Below, in pieces: positions 15,455-23,433 of a stretch of 64,000 bases of DNA; within the stretch, counting starts at the first letter, position 1; every line of letters starts with the position of its first letter. The DNA is from Paraflavitalea sp966211765 (GTDB lineage: Bacteria; Bacteroidota; Bacteroidia; Chitinophagales; Chitinophagaceae), in the NCBI GenBank assembly GCA_966211765.1, contig CBIHOV010000014.1, positions 115,258-179,257 of the forward strand, given 5' to 3'. The notes beneath the pieces are model-generated. The model searched no databases. It was not told where the DNA came from and saw nothing but the letters and a program-made list of their open reading frames with translations. The translations under genes were made by a program, and so were the position numbers.

Positions 15455-16195
15455 TTAAGTAATCCAGGCATTGGCTATCGTTAAACAACAGGGTATGTTG
15501 GCGGGTACGAGCTGGCCGGTATTGTTTTTTGTATACCACTCAACGCCGATGGCTATGATGTGGAGCCCGCCAGATCTATTGTTTAACGGGATGATGAGTG
15601 GCTTAGGCTGTATGGTTATGGGCTTGCAGGGGATGAGTGTTGAACGATGTTTTGTGGTTTCGATTTTGTTTAATTCGAAATCGATGCAAGCATGTAAGGT
15701 GAAGATCCTGCCGTGCTCCACTCCTACCGGTGGCTGGATGGCAATTGCCGGTATAAAGGCGGGCAGGTTCAAGATTGCCTGTTGGCCATCCTGGCTGAAC
15801 AGTAAGGGGGTATGCATTTTTATTGCTTCGTGAAAGGGCATTTCTCTGTTGGCTTCGAAAGCATCCAATACAGACCAATCGGCTTTTGACCAATGGCGAT
15901 TACCCGGGATGGCTTTGGTATCGGCGGCCAGGGCTTTGTGCACCAGGGGCATGAGGCGCTGGAATATGTTTTTGATGCCGGTGGCTGGTGTGAGTGCATC
16001 GGTGATGAGCTTGGCTGCTTGTGCCGTTTGTGCGAGTTGCTTTGCGTGTAATCTTGTTTGTTTGAATGCGGGATCTTGCTTCACCCGCTTTGCGGTGAGT
16101 CCTTTTTTCCTTACCTGCCAATATCCGTCTTTGGGTATGAGGATCACTCCGGGAATACAGCGTTTGGTAACCCTTGTCTTTTCTGTTGTTTTCAT
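15455..16195 (-). CDS. Member 1 of the four-member unknown protein family
   Basis: The 246-residue protein has no signal peptide. It shares the order of blocks with the proteins at 16288, 17559 and 32016: a basic start with a PGVILIPKDGYWQVRKKG segment, then RVKQDPAFKQTRLHAKQLA, a helical stretch with a Q-R-L core, an F-E-x-N segment before a hydrophobic sandwich (AILNLPAFIPAIAI, then P-x-G-x-E-H) and a C-terminal AIGVEWY block. Identity between members is low. It lies downstream of the member at 16288 in the same direction, behind a hairpin terminator. Function unknown. Confidence 0.65.
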   Translation of the reverse strand: MKTTEKTRVTKRCIPGVILIPKDGYWQVRKKGLTAKRVKQDPAFKQTRLHAKQLAQTAQAAKLITDALTPATGIKNIFQRLMPLVHKALAADTKAIPGNRHWSKADWSVLDAFEANREMPFHEAIKMHTPLLFSQDGQQAILNLPAFIPAIAIQPPVGVEHGRIFTLHACIDFELNKIETTKHRSTLIPCKPITIQPKPLIIPLNNRSGGLHIIAIGVEWYTKNNTGQLVPANIPCCLTIANAWIT

Positions 16196-16236
16196 TGTTG
16201 TATTGTTTGTTGTTTATTAAAATTGTACTGAAAGAA

Positions 16237-16255
16237 ACCGGGCACGAGGCCCGGT
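16237..16255 (-). terminator. Hairpin terminator between family members
   Basis: ACCGGGC pairs with GCCCGGT around a five-base loop; on the minus strand TTTCTTTC follows. It lies after the gene at 16288 and before the gene ending at 15455. Confidence 0.6.
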
Positions 16256-16287
16256 CCTTTTGTGTTCCAGGTAGATCAACTAGCTGG

Positions 16288-17043
16288 TTATGGCATATCC
16301 ACTGCGATGACCTGCAGCGCATTTTGCCCCTTGCTTTGCTCGTACGTTTTACCGTTCACAATCTTCATGAACTCAATGCCCATGACCATGAATATGGGGT
16401 GTGGGCTATTGGCCGGGAAAGGGAGGGTTAACGTATTGACAGCTGTTGCGGTATCATCGTAGACCAGGTTGCCTGTATTTTGCCTTGTGGTAAAAACCAG
16501 GTCGTCGGCAAAATTGATGGGCGCCACTGCTGCAAAAATGCTGTAGTGGGTGGTACCATCGGGCCCTGCGATGTCTTTTTGTGGGATGTAAGCCGGCAAG
16601 GCAATTGCGGCCTGCCCTGACACGCGGTTGAGGCTGATGGTGACGGTTGGCTCAAAGACGCTGCTGAGTGGCGCTTTTTCATTGAACTCAAACAAGTTGA
16701 GTGATGAAGCGTCTCCGTTCTCTGCTTTGCGGTAACCGTAATCGCTCACGGTGTCGGTTTGCAAAATGGCTACCATGGCTTTGGTAACGCGGCTGGTAAG
16801 GCGTGCATCGGCGGCTTTGGCGATCTCTGTTTTCCAGGCGGAGCGGAACAGTTTGCCTGCCCTGCCTCCTATTCCAAACTCCTGGCCATTGAGGCGTGTG
16901 AGCCTGAACTTGGGATCGTTTTTGATGCGCTCTGCACTGATACCTCCTTTTTGCCGGGCCATGAAGCCATCTTCGGAGATATAGAAATTGAGGTCATCGA
17001 TGGTGCCCTTTAGTTTGACTATGGGACTTGCTTGTTTTGCCAT
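16288..17043 (-). CDS. Member 2 of the unknown protein family
   Basis: This 251-residue protein is the most canonical member: VKLKGTIDDLNFYISEDGF, then ARQKGGISAERIKNDPKF with RLTRLNGQEFG, then helices, FEFNEKAPL, a middle IALPAYIPQKDIAGPDGTTH and the C-terminal MGIEFMKIVNGKTYEQSKG block. Proteins beginning with K-GTI-xxxxFY and carrying GG-S-x-ERI-NDPxFxxTRxNxxEFG are abundant in Bacteroidota, always annotated as hypothetical as far as I know. There is no signal peptide. The structured gap upstream separates it from the divergent member at 17559. Confidence 0.75.
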   Translation of the reverse strand: MAKQASPIVKLKGTIDDLNFYISEDGFMARQKGGISAERIKNDPKFRLTRLNGQEFGIGGRAGKLFRSAWKTEIAKAADARLTSRVTKAMVAILQTDTVSDYGYRKAENGDASSLNLFEFNEKAPLSSVFEPTVTISLNRVSGQAAIALPAYIPQKDIAGPDGTTHYSIFAAVAPINFADDLVFTTRQNTGNLVYDDTATAVNTLTLPFPANSPHPIFMVMGIEFMKIVNGKTYEQSKGQNALQVIAVDMP

Positions 17044-17558
17044 TGTTTTTGTTTTTATAGGTTTCGAATTGAAAGACTGGCCGCTGCCCGCGGTGCAATG
17101 GCCATCAACAAGCCTGTGCTGATTGGCAGGGGCGCCAGCTACCCTGCTTCATTTTGCATAAGCTATTCGTTTTAGTGTGGTACGCTTTTTTCATACATTA
17201 TCTATGGAATATCCATGCTATATCCGTGGACTATCGGTGCTCTATCCTGCCGACATGGCTTTTTATCCCAATTCGCTTTTGCATCACTGCTTTTCTATTC
17301 TTCCTTTTATCGTTGCTTCCTGTTTTTCTTTTTCGCTTTCTTTCACAAACATACATGCAATCAAAAGTTGATTCCAAATGTGCCTGTCCGTTATTGGCTG
17401 TTTTGTTCGAATTGTTTGAATTGTGCGGACAATTTGGACAATTCGAACAAACCTAGCTTTTCCGGACAGGGTGATTTGGAAATGGGGTATGGGATGGTGT
17501 ACGTTTGTTGTGACAGGTTAGTCATGACAAACATTTTTACATTTTTCAATACCCATTT
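17044..17558. other. Gap between divergent family members
   Basis: The gap contains TATCCATGCTATATCC-like near-repeats around 17205-17250 and the long double hairpin at 17383-17470. Both divergent promoters should lie here; no clear -7 box is seen. No gene is evident. Confidence 0.6.
17383..17470 (+). other. Long nested hairpin (23-pair inner stem, 8-pair outer stem)
   Basis: Inner arms 17402-17424 and 17429-17451 pair over all 23 positions around the loop GCGG. Three pairs are G-U wobbles when read as plus-strand RNA. Outer arms CCTGTCCG (17383-17390) and CGGACAGG (17463-17470) pair perfectly. No T run follows, so an ordinary terminator is unlikely. Confidence 0.8.
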
Positions 17559-18245
17559 ATGAAACACAAAACAGAAGAACAAGCAGGGCCTTCACCCCGT
17601 GCCATGGAATGCGCGGCTGAATTTGGCCGGAGCGGAAAAGGAACACGGTTGTTACTGACTGCTTTTGGTAGTCTGCTGAAAGTAAGGAAGGAACTGCACC
17701 AAGCCAGCCGGTTGAATGCAAGGATGCTGAAAGTACTGCAAAGCGATCCGGTGAACGGACGTGGTGAGCGAATAGTGCCCGCGGGCGATATGACCTTATT
17801 GGAGGGATTTGACTTCTATAACAAAAAACCATTGTTGCGGCTATTGATGGCACCCTTTCATGCCTCCATTGATCGGGTGGCCGGTCATTGCACGATCCAT
17901 GTGCCGGGATTTGATGCGCTGGAAGGGATCAGGTACGATGGCAATTATACGCACCTGGTATTTATTGCTGGTTCGGCGGTGCTGGATTTTGACCGGGAGA
18001 ATTTTATGCTGGATACGGTACGCACTGAGTGCCTTGACATCCGGCAACCTATTGAAGTAACCTTACAGACATTGATCCCTGCGCGGTGTAAACAGCCTGT
18101 TGTGCTGGCGCTGGGGCTTGAATTTTACCAGGTGGTGAATGGGCAGTCGTATATCATGTCGAGGAACGGTCCTTTGTCGCTGCACATTGTACGGACGGAT
18201 CAGGCAGGGCGAAGACATCTGCAAGCTTCGAGCTTCGACTTATGA
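17559..18245 (+). CDS. Member 3 of the unknown protein family
   Basis: The 228-residue protein is divergent from the member at 16288. It lacks the N-terminal K-GTI strand block. It keeps the helical part (LLKVRKELHQASRLNARMLKV), a FDFYNKKPLLRLL segment, a THL block before the DFD segment (DGNYTHLVFIAGSAVLDFD) and the strongly conserved ALGLEFYQVVNGQSYIMS near the end. The last seven codons (QASSFDL) are encoded by GAGCTTC-type heptamers, so the C-terminus has run into a repeat. No signal peptide. Function unknown. Confidence 0.7.
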   Translation: MKHKTEEQAGPSPRAMECAAEFGRSGKGTRLLLTAFGSLLKVRKELHQASRLNARMLKVLQSDPVNGRGERIVPAGDMTLLEGFDFYNKKPLLRLLMAPFHASIDRVAGHCTIHVPGFDALEGIRYDGNYTHLVFIAGSAVLDFDRENFMLDTVRTECLDIRQPIEVTLQTLIPARCKQPVVLALGLEFYQVVNGQSYIMSRNGPLSLHIVRTDQAGRRHLQASSFDL

Positions 18246-18622
18246 GTGGCGGGTGCCCGCCGGAGAGGCAAGCTGTGCGTTGCTAGCCTGCTGGTCTATC
18301 TGCAAAACTAATTTTCAGCATCATACTGCTTATAAAATTTTTATTGGGCAGACGGGGCCAATCTGCTCAATGAAACCATGGTGAAGGGTGTTGCAACACG
18401 GCGATGATTAGTAGTTTCCTGCGCCACTATTGACTCCCCTTTTATAACAGGATCTTTTGGGGTAATGGGTGAACGCCAGCCACCCTGCCCACACAGGCGC
18501 CTGCCTGGAATGCCTGGCAATAGAAGGAAGTAGTTTCGAGCCTTTAGCTGTTGGTTAGTGATCAGCAGTTGGCAAAAGGTGACAGCAGGGGAAACCAATT
18601 ATTCATTTTAAAAATCCTCTTT
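18246..18622. other. Gap with a stable hairpin upstream of the small membrane protein
   Basis: ATTGGGCAGA (18343-18352) pairs with TCTGCTCAAT (18362-18371) with one wobble. A CAGGCGCCTG palindrome lies near 18495. The region could be a structured leader of the gene at 18623. No known riboswitch motif was recognised and no gene is seen. Confidence 0.5.
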
Positions 18623-18838
18623 ATGAGTATACAGGATAGAATGCAATCGCCGACGCCTCCGTTTTTTGCCAAGCTGCGCAATTGGTCGTTCATACTGGCG
18701 GCCATCAGTGGCGCCCTACTCACTACCCCGGTAGTACTGCCGGCGATCGTGGTGAAGGTGGCGGGCTATATGGCTGTGGCCGGTGCAGTAGCTGGCTCGG
18801 TGAGCCAAGCGGTAACGGAAGGTAAGCAAGAGGGTTAG
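18623..18838 (+). CDS. Small two-helix membrane protein
   Basis: The 71-residue protein starts MSIQDRMQSPTPPFFAKLRN and then has two hydrophobic helices (about 22-41 and 43-64) rich in Gly and Ala, with a short charged tail. I chose the ATG at 18623 because homologous small Bacteroidota proteins, as I remember them, begin near a PTPxFFxKLR motif. The shape is holin-like, but no lysis genes are near. A terminator with a TTTTTA loop follows at 18946. It stands next to the unknown protein family and may belong to it. Confidence 0.65.
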   Translation: MSIQDRMQSPTPPFFAKLRNWSFILAAISGALLTTPVVLPAIVVKVAGYMAVAGAVAGSVSQAVTEGKQEG

Positions 18839-18945
18839 CAGCACCGTTTTTGATCTGGTTCCTATGAATTACGGATGTAGGATTTAGCATTTAGGTTTTA
18901 GGTATTAGCATTGCTACCGCGATTTGTGGTAGCTGCCTACAAGAT

Positions 18946-18973
18946 AAACCCTGCCTTTTTAGGCGGGGTTTTT
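18946..18973 (+). terminator. Rho-independent terminator
   Basis: AAACCCTGCC pairs with GGCGGGGTTT (one wobble) around the loop TTTTTA and runs into TT plus G. A second hairpin, GCTACCGC/GTGGTAGC, lies just before it (about 18912-18932). An almost identical terminator is at 22047. Confidence 0.85.
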
Positions 18974-18988
18974 GTTTGATTTTTTGTA

Positions 18989-20239
18989 TTACTCAATCAC
19001 CTTTTCAGTCTTTTTTGTCTTTTTCCCTTTCTTGCGTATAGCTGTTAAATTGGTCATTGCATCGGCACTTCCGGCATCGGCTGCTTTTTTATACCAATCT
19101 ATAGCTAAGAGATCATCCCCAGGCACTCCTTTTCCCTTTTCATACATCCATCCAATGTTGTTCATAGCTGTCTCGTCGCCAATGGCTGCCGCTTTCTGAT
19201 ACCATTCCATCGCTTCCTGGTAATCTATTTCAACCCCATGCCCTCTTTCATACATCCAACCAATATTATTCATTGCCTTGGCATTGCCCATTTTTGCCGC
19301 CCGCTGGTACCATTCCATCGCTTTTTGATAATCGATACTGTCCATCTCGCCCTTATCATACATACATCCCACATTGTATATCGCCATATCAAAGCCCCCG
19401 TCTGCTGCTTTATTATACCATTCCATCGCTTTAAAGTAATCTACGCTTACTCCCAACCCTTTTTGATATAGCCATCCTATGTTGCTCATAGCACGAACAT
19501 TGCCATTTTTAGCCGCCTTTTGATACCAGCCCATGGCTTTCTCGTAATCTATCGTTACGCCCTCTCCCTTTTCATACATCCATCCAATGTTGAATATTGC
19601 ATCAGAAACACCTTTCCCGGCAGCCTTTTGATACCATTTCATCGCTTCCCGGTAATCTATTTTAATGCCTTCTCCCTGCTCATACATCCATCCAATATTA
19701 TTCAATGCGCCAGCATGGCCATCTTTAGCTGCTCTTCGGTACAATTCCATAGCCTTTTGGTAGTCTGTAGCTACACCTTCTCCGCTTTCATACATCCATG
19801 CAAGGTTGAAGACCGCATCGACATTTCCTGCATTCATTGCCTTCTTGTACCAAGTTACGGCTATCAGATCATCTTCTTTTACACCTTCTCCTTTGTCGTA
19901 CATCCACCCTATGTTACTCATGGCCGAACTACTTCCTGCCCTGGCGGCCTGCTGGTACCATTCCATAGCTTTTGAGTAATCTATACTTATTCCTTCTCCA
20001 TTTTGATACATCCATCCGATGAAATGCATGGCTTCTGCATGTCCTGCGTTGGCAGCTGTTTTGAATAATCTAAACGCATCTGCATATTTCTTTTTATTAT
20101 AGGAATCCATTGCTGCATTGAAAATAGAATCAGCAGTTGTAAATGTTGCATCTGTGCAAGATGCTGCCCACAATAATATACACATTAATAAAAATCGCAA
20201 CCTGCGCCCCGAGACAGCATTTTGATATGTTATTTTCAT
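18989..20239 (-). CDS. Sel1-repeat (SEL1-like TPR) lipoprotein
   Basis: The 416-residue protein has a signal peptide ending in a lipobox-like AASC, so it is probably a lipoprotein. The rest is about ten Sel1 repeats of 36 residues with the pattern NNIGWMYEKGEGVxxDYxKAMEWYQKAAxxG. Such solenoids bind other proteins. The DNA shows the same 108-base periodicity. Its base composition is more AT-rich than most flanking genes. No enzyme domain is fused. A Shine-Dalgarno-like AGGAG lies in front of the start. Confidence 0.92.
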   Translation of the reverse strand: MKITYQNAVSGRRLRFLLMCILLWAASCTDATFTTADSIFNAAMDSYNKKKYADAFRLFKTAANAGHAEAMHFIGWMYQNGEGISIDYSKAMEWYQQAARAGSSSAMSNIGWMYDKGEGVKEDDLIAVTWYKKAMNAGNVDAVFNLAWMYESGEGVATDYQKAMELYRRAAKDGHAGALNNIGWMYEQGEGIKIDYREAMKWYQKAAGKGVSDAIFNIGWMYEKGEGVTIDYEKAMGWYQKAAKNGNVRAMSNIGWLYQKGLGVSVDYFKAMEWYNKAADGGFDMAIYNVGCMYDKGEMDSIDYQKAMEWYQRAAKMGNAKAMNNIGWMYERGHGVEIDYQEAMEWYQKAAAIGDETAMNNIGWMYEKGKGVPGDDLLAIDWYKKAADAGSADAMTNLTAIRKKGKKTKKTEKVIE

Positions 20240-20399
20240 TTGTTCGACTCCTCTTAATTAATTGCACCCTGCGGTCATTCCTAAGGGTTTCTCCTAAAAA
20301 AATTACAAGATATTGTTTTTTGCTTTAGAAGGAGTGCCGCCTACTGACATAGGGTTGTCACACCCCTACCCTTTCTTTGTGGCAATAAAACAATCAGCG

Positions 20400-21023
20400 A
20401 TGGAAAAACTGGACCTTAGTAAGGAATACAAGCAATATTACACAGCCAAGGCAAAGCCGGAACTGGTAACCATTGAAAAGGCTTCGTTCCTTTCGATTTG
20501 CGGGAAGGGTGATCCTTCGGCGCCGGCGTTCGCAGAGCGTGTGGAGGCTTTATACACGACGGCGTATACTATCAAATTTGCCTGCAAAGGAGAAGGCAAG
20601 GATTTTGTGGTGGCCAAGCTGGAAGGACTTTGGTGGTATGACCAGGAGCGCTACGGAGGATTGACCATGACCGAGGCACCTGGCAAGATACCCAGGGAGG
20701 AATGGGAATACCGGTTGTTGATCAGGATGCCGGAATTTGTATCGGAGCAGGAGGTGGTTTCGGCCATCGATGTAGTACTGAAGAAAAAGGCAATTGCTCT
20801 GGTATCGGATATTCGATTCTTTGAAATGGAGGAAGGCCAGTGTGTGCAAATGCTGCATGTGGGGCCATTTGATAAGGAGCCGGAGACTTTGAAGGTGATG
20901 AAGGGGTTTATGGATGAGAAGGGGCTAAAGCAGAACGGTCTGCACCATGAGATCTATTTGAGTGATTTCAGGAAGGTGGCGGCGGGGAAGTTGAGGACGA
21001 TATTGAGGGAGCCGGTTGTCTGA
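20400..21023 (+). CDS. GyrI-like small-molecule-binding protein
   Basis: The protein has 207 residues from the ATG at 20400 (MEKLDLSKEYKQYYTAK). It matches the GyrI-like/AraC effector-binding family: VTIEKASFLSICGKGDPSAPAF near the start, LEGLWWYDQERYG, and MLHVGPFDKEPETLKVM with the conserved Glu and GHHEIYLSDFRK-like end (here GLHHEIYLSDFRKV). Single-domain members of this kind are common in Bacteroidota and Firmicutes; some hydrolyse or sequester small toxic ligands. No DNA-binding domain is fused. Confidence 0.88.
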   Translation: MEKLDLSKEYKQYYTAKAKPELVTIEKASFLSICGKGDPSAPAFAERVEALYTTAYTIKFACKGEGKDFVVAKLEGLWWYDQERYGGLTMTEAPGKIPREEWEYRLLIRMPEFVSEQEVVSAIDVVLKKKAIALVSDIRFFEMEEGQCVQMLHVGPFDKEPETLKVMKGFMDEKGLKQNGLHHEIYLSDFRKVAAGKLRTILREPVV

Positions 21024-21195
21024 ACCGGGATGGGTGGGATTTGTGGGATTGATGGGATTTAAGGCGGGAATTGTGAATTGTGAATTCCTGCTCCTGCAGT
21101 GATCCTTCTGTTGCGGAGCAAGCTGTGAATACGTCCCGCGGAGTGGGATAAGTCTTGCTTCGAAAGGTGTGCTCAGCAAATTCATCTCAGGGAAA

Positions 21196-21214
21196 AAGGG
21201 CCCTAAAGGCCCTT
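21196..21214 (-). terminator. Terminator overlapping the stop codon of the small gene at 21203
   Basis: AAGGGCC and GGCCCTT pair around the stop codon, and on the minus strand TTTTTCC follows. It points to transcription of the small minus-strand gene. Confidence 0.7.
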
Positions 21215-21388
21215 GTAAACGCTGATGGGAATGGGAGGCAAGGCGGCCAGATCAATGCCGCTGGTGAGGATGCGGCTGCCATACTCCCGAACAAAGGCGG
21301 CCTCCTGCGCGGGATAAACGATGATGGCCTGGCACTTTTCAATACCCACCATGGCCCAATGACAACTGCTAACGAGGTAAACTTTCAT
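21203..21388 (-). CDS. Small protein of unknown function (61 aa)
   Basis: The protein starts MKVYLVSSCHWAMVGIEKCQ and ends SGIDLAALPPIPISVYKGL. It has no signal peptide or known motif. Support for a real gene comes from the ATG start, an intrinsic terminator that overlaps its stop codon, and a codon pattern without rare runs. It is not part of a visible operon. It could still be a chance frame. Confidence 0.4.
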   Translation of the reverse strand: MKVYLVSSCHWAMVGIEKCQAIIVYPAQEAAFVREYGSRILTSGIDLAALPPIPISVYKGL

Positions 21389-22135
21389 ACTAAAAATTTA
21401 TAAAATGAATAAAATGCAGCAAAAGCTGCAATGCAGCGACATTGCGGCATGAGCGCAAGGCCAAAAGGAACGCGGAATATATGCGTGGATTACTGCAGCT
21501 GACCCACTTACCGGACGCTGGTGCAGGATGTGCCTCTGAACACTAGCACAACAGCTATATGCCGAACCTTTTGGCGGCATCGGGGGGCGGCGGTGAGCGG
21601 CGGGTAGCGAGTGGTGTGGAAGGGAAATCGTTGCTCTCAGACTTTGTGATAGCAACGTAGAATGGATGCATTTTCATCGGATGAGTGTTTGGGGGAAGCG
21701 TAGGGTGTGTGTTGGCCCGGCGTTGGCATGCCGCAATATTTTTGCGTGGCAGTTTTATGCTGTATTTAATATGAGCAAGTGGTTGCCTGGTAGCTGGTAT
21801 GGGCAGATGGGATTGAAAGGCAGGCGTTGATTGGACTGCGAGGCTGGCCGGATGTGGGTATGTGGCTGCGGTGCACTGGCTACTCTGGCCGCTCTGGCTG
21901 GTGTAGTCGTTTGCTTTATGTCAATAAGCCTCTTCTGTTCCTGGATTATTTTAAAAATAGTAGGTAGTTGGTTTAGTACAGTTTCACGATTTACTTGTTA
22001 TAATAAAAAGGATAAGGTTTAATGGTTAACGAATTTGATTAGTGACGCCCTGCATTTTTATGCGGGGCTTTTGTTATTATTATTCAGGAAATAAGGTTAA
22101 TTTGAAATATTCATTTACATTCCACTAAAGAACTT
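21389..22135. other. Large gene-poor gap before the defence island
   Basis: A GCAGC-AAAA-GCTGC hairpin lies near 21412. The middle is GC-rich with no convincing frame; a hydrophobic frame at 21831-22022 has only a TTG start and no ribosome binding site. A terminator closes the left side of the island at 22047-22070. The right 60 bases are AT-rich and should contain the promoter of the Mrr gene. Confidence 0.5.
22047..22072 (+). terminator. Rho-independent terminator
   Basis: GCCCTGCA pairs with TGCGGGGC (one wobble) around the loop TTTTTA and leads into TTTTG. It closely resembles the terminator at 18946 and implies plus-strand transcription reaching this point. Confidence 0.75.
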
Positions 22136-23059
22136 ATGATACCGGATTTTCAAAGCATAATGCTACCCTTACTAACGCTATTAAAGGATGATAACGAACA
22201 TTCTTTAAGGGATATAATTACTGAAATATCTAATCAGTTTAATTTAACGGATGAAGAACGTACCCAATTGCTTCCAAGTGCAAATCAAACAGTAATTAGT
22301 AATAGGGTTGGATGGGCAAGGACATATCTCAAAAAGGCTAACTTATTAGAAACACCCAAACGTGGCGTTTTAAAAATAACTGAAGATGGTATTGTTATCC
22401 TCTCCCAAAATCCTTCACGCATTGATGTAAAGTTCCTGCAGACCTTACCCAGGTTCCAGGAATGGCAACAATCTTACGCAAACAAAGGCGATAATTTAGC
22501 AACAGGTGATCTTGAAAACAAAATTGAAATCCAAACAGGAAGAACCCCTGAGGAACTATTAGGTTATTCTTATAATCAATTAAAGGAAGAACTTGCTTCT
22601 GAACTAATCGATAAAATAAAATCCTGCAGTCCTGCTTTTTTTGAATTATTGGTTATTGATTTATTGATTAAAATGGGATACGGCGGTTCAAAAAGGGAAG
22701 CAGGGGAAGTTATAGGAAAATCAGGTGATGGTGGTATAGACGGCATTATTAAAGAAGATAAACTTGGCCTGGACACCATTTATGTACAAGCAAAACGTTG
22801 GGAAAATGCAATCACTATACACCAGGTAAGAGACTTTGCAGGATCCCTTTTAGGCAAAAAAGCCAAAAAAGGAATATTTATAACGACCTCCTCCTATCCG
22901 GCAAGTGCAAAAGAGTTTGTCTCCAGTATTGAACCTAAAATTGTGCTGATTGATGGTAATGAATTGGCTAACCTTATGATTGAATATAAGGTTGGGGTTT
23001 CTGTAAAAAAGAATTATGAGGTACAAAGATTAGATAGCGATTATTTTGAGGAGGCGTAA
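22136..23059 (+). CDS. Mrr-type restriction endonuclease
   Basis: The 307-residue protein has an N-terminal winged-helix Mrr_N domain (about 10-90: SLRDIITEISNQFNLTDEER) and a C-terminal Mrr_cat PD-(D/E)xK nuclease: FFELLVIDLLIKMGYGG, GKSGDGGIDGII with the catalytic Asp, and TIYVQAKRW with the Q-x-K pair. Mrr enzymes cleave modified or foreign DNA. The gene starts the AT-rich island. It is separated by about 370 bases from the SNF2/Mod/Res trio, so it is probably its own transcription unit. Confidence 0.93.
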   Translation: MIPDFQSIMLPLLTLLKDDNEHSLRDIITEISNQFNLTDEERTQLLPSANQTVISNRVGWARTYLKKANLLETPKRGVLKITEDGIVILSQNPSRIDVKFLQTLPRFQEWQQSYANKGDNLATGDLENKIEIQTGRTPEELLGYSYNQLKEELASELIDKIKSCSPAFFELLVIDLLIKMGYGGSKREAGEVIGKSGDGGIDGIIKEDKLGLDTIYVQAKRWENAITIHQVRDFAGSLLGKKAKKGIFITTSSYPASAKEFVSSIEPKIVLIDGNELANLMIEYKVGVSVKKNYEVQRLDSDYFEEA

Positions 23060-23433
23060 TATGGGTATAGATTTACTAATCAGGCCAGCCATTGGACGAA
23101 ATACTGTTAATACAGAAAATCGAGATTGCCTTGCCAAAGGACTGCCTTAAACGTGAAACAAAGAAATGAACTGGAAAAGAAACATAAACACAACCCGCAT
23201 AACATTGATAATCAAAATAATACAAAGTAAGTTTTCTTTATTTTATTTAAATAGGATACATTGGCATATTGCGTACTTTTAATATAATAGCAGGCCATTA
23301 ACCACGCAAACTTCAACGTGGTGATCCCTTAAACATTTAATCGGTCTTTTACTAAGCTGATTTTGAATATATTTGACCGTTATAGGAAAACTTATGATTT
23401 TAATGGCCAAAATGAAAAGAAGTTCACGAACAG
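23060..23433. other. AT-rich gap between Mrr and the helicase operon
   Basis: A 29-codon frame starts at 23061 directly after the Mrr stop codon, but it has no recognisable homology and may be a remnant. CCACG/CGTGG forms a small hairpin near 23303. The gap contains the likely promoter at 23368. Confidence 0.5.
23368..23375 (+). promoter_or_regulatory. -7 box of the restriction operon
   Basis: TATATTTG matches TAnnTTTG about 58 bases before the helicase start. A clear -33 TTG at the usual distance was not found. Confidence 0.4.

Noticed and set aside
14135..18838. Prophage remnant
   Set aside because: A holin-like small protein and an HTH-like small protein are suggestive, but no terminase, capsid, portal, integrase or tail gene is recognisable.
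21831..22022. 63-residue hydrophobic frame, bacteriocin-like in look
   Set aside because: TTG start without ribosome site, odd Cys/Trp content and no homology I recognise; kept only as a remark because a terminator follows.
23061..23150. 29-codon frame after the Mrr gene
   Set aside because: Too short and without a recognisable family; could be a remnant but cannot be supported.
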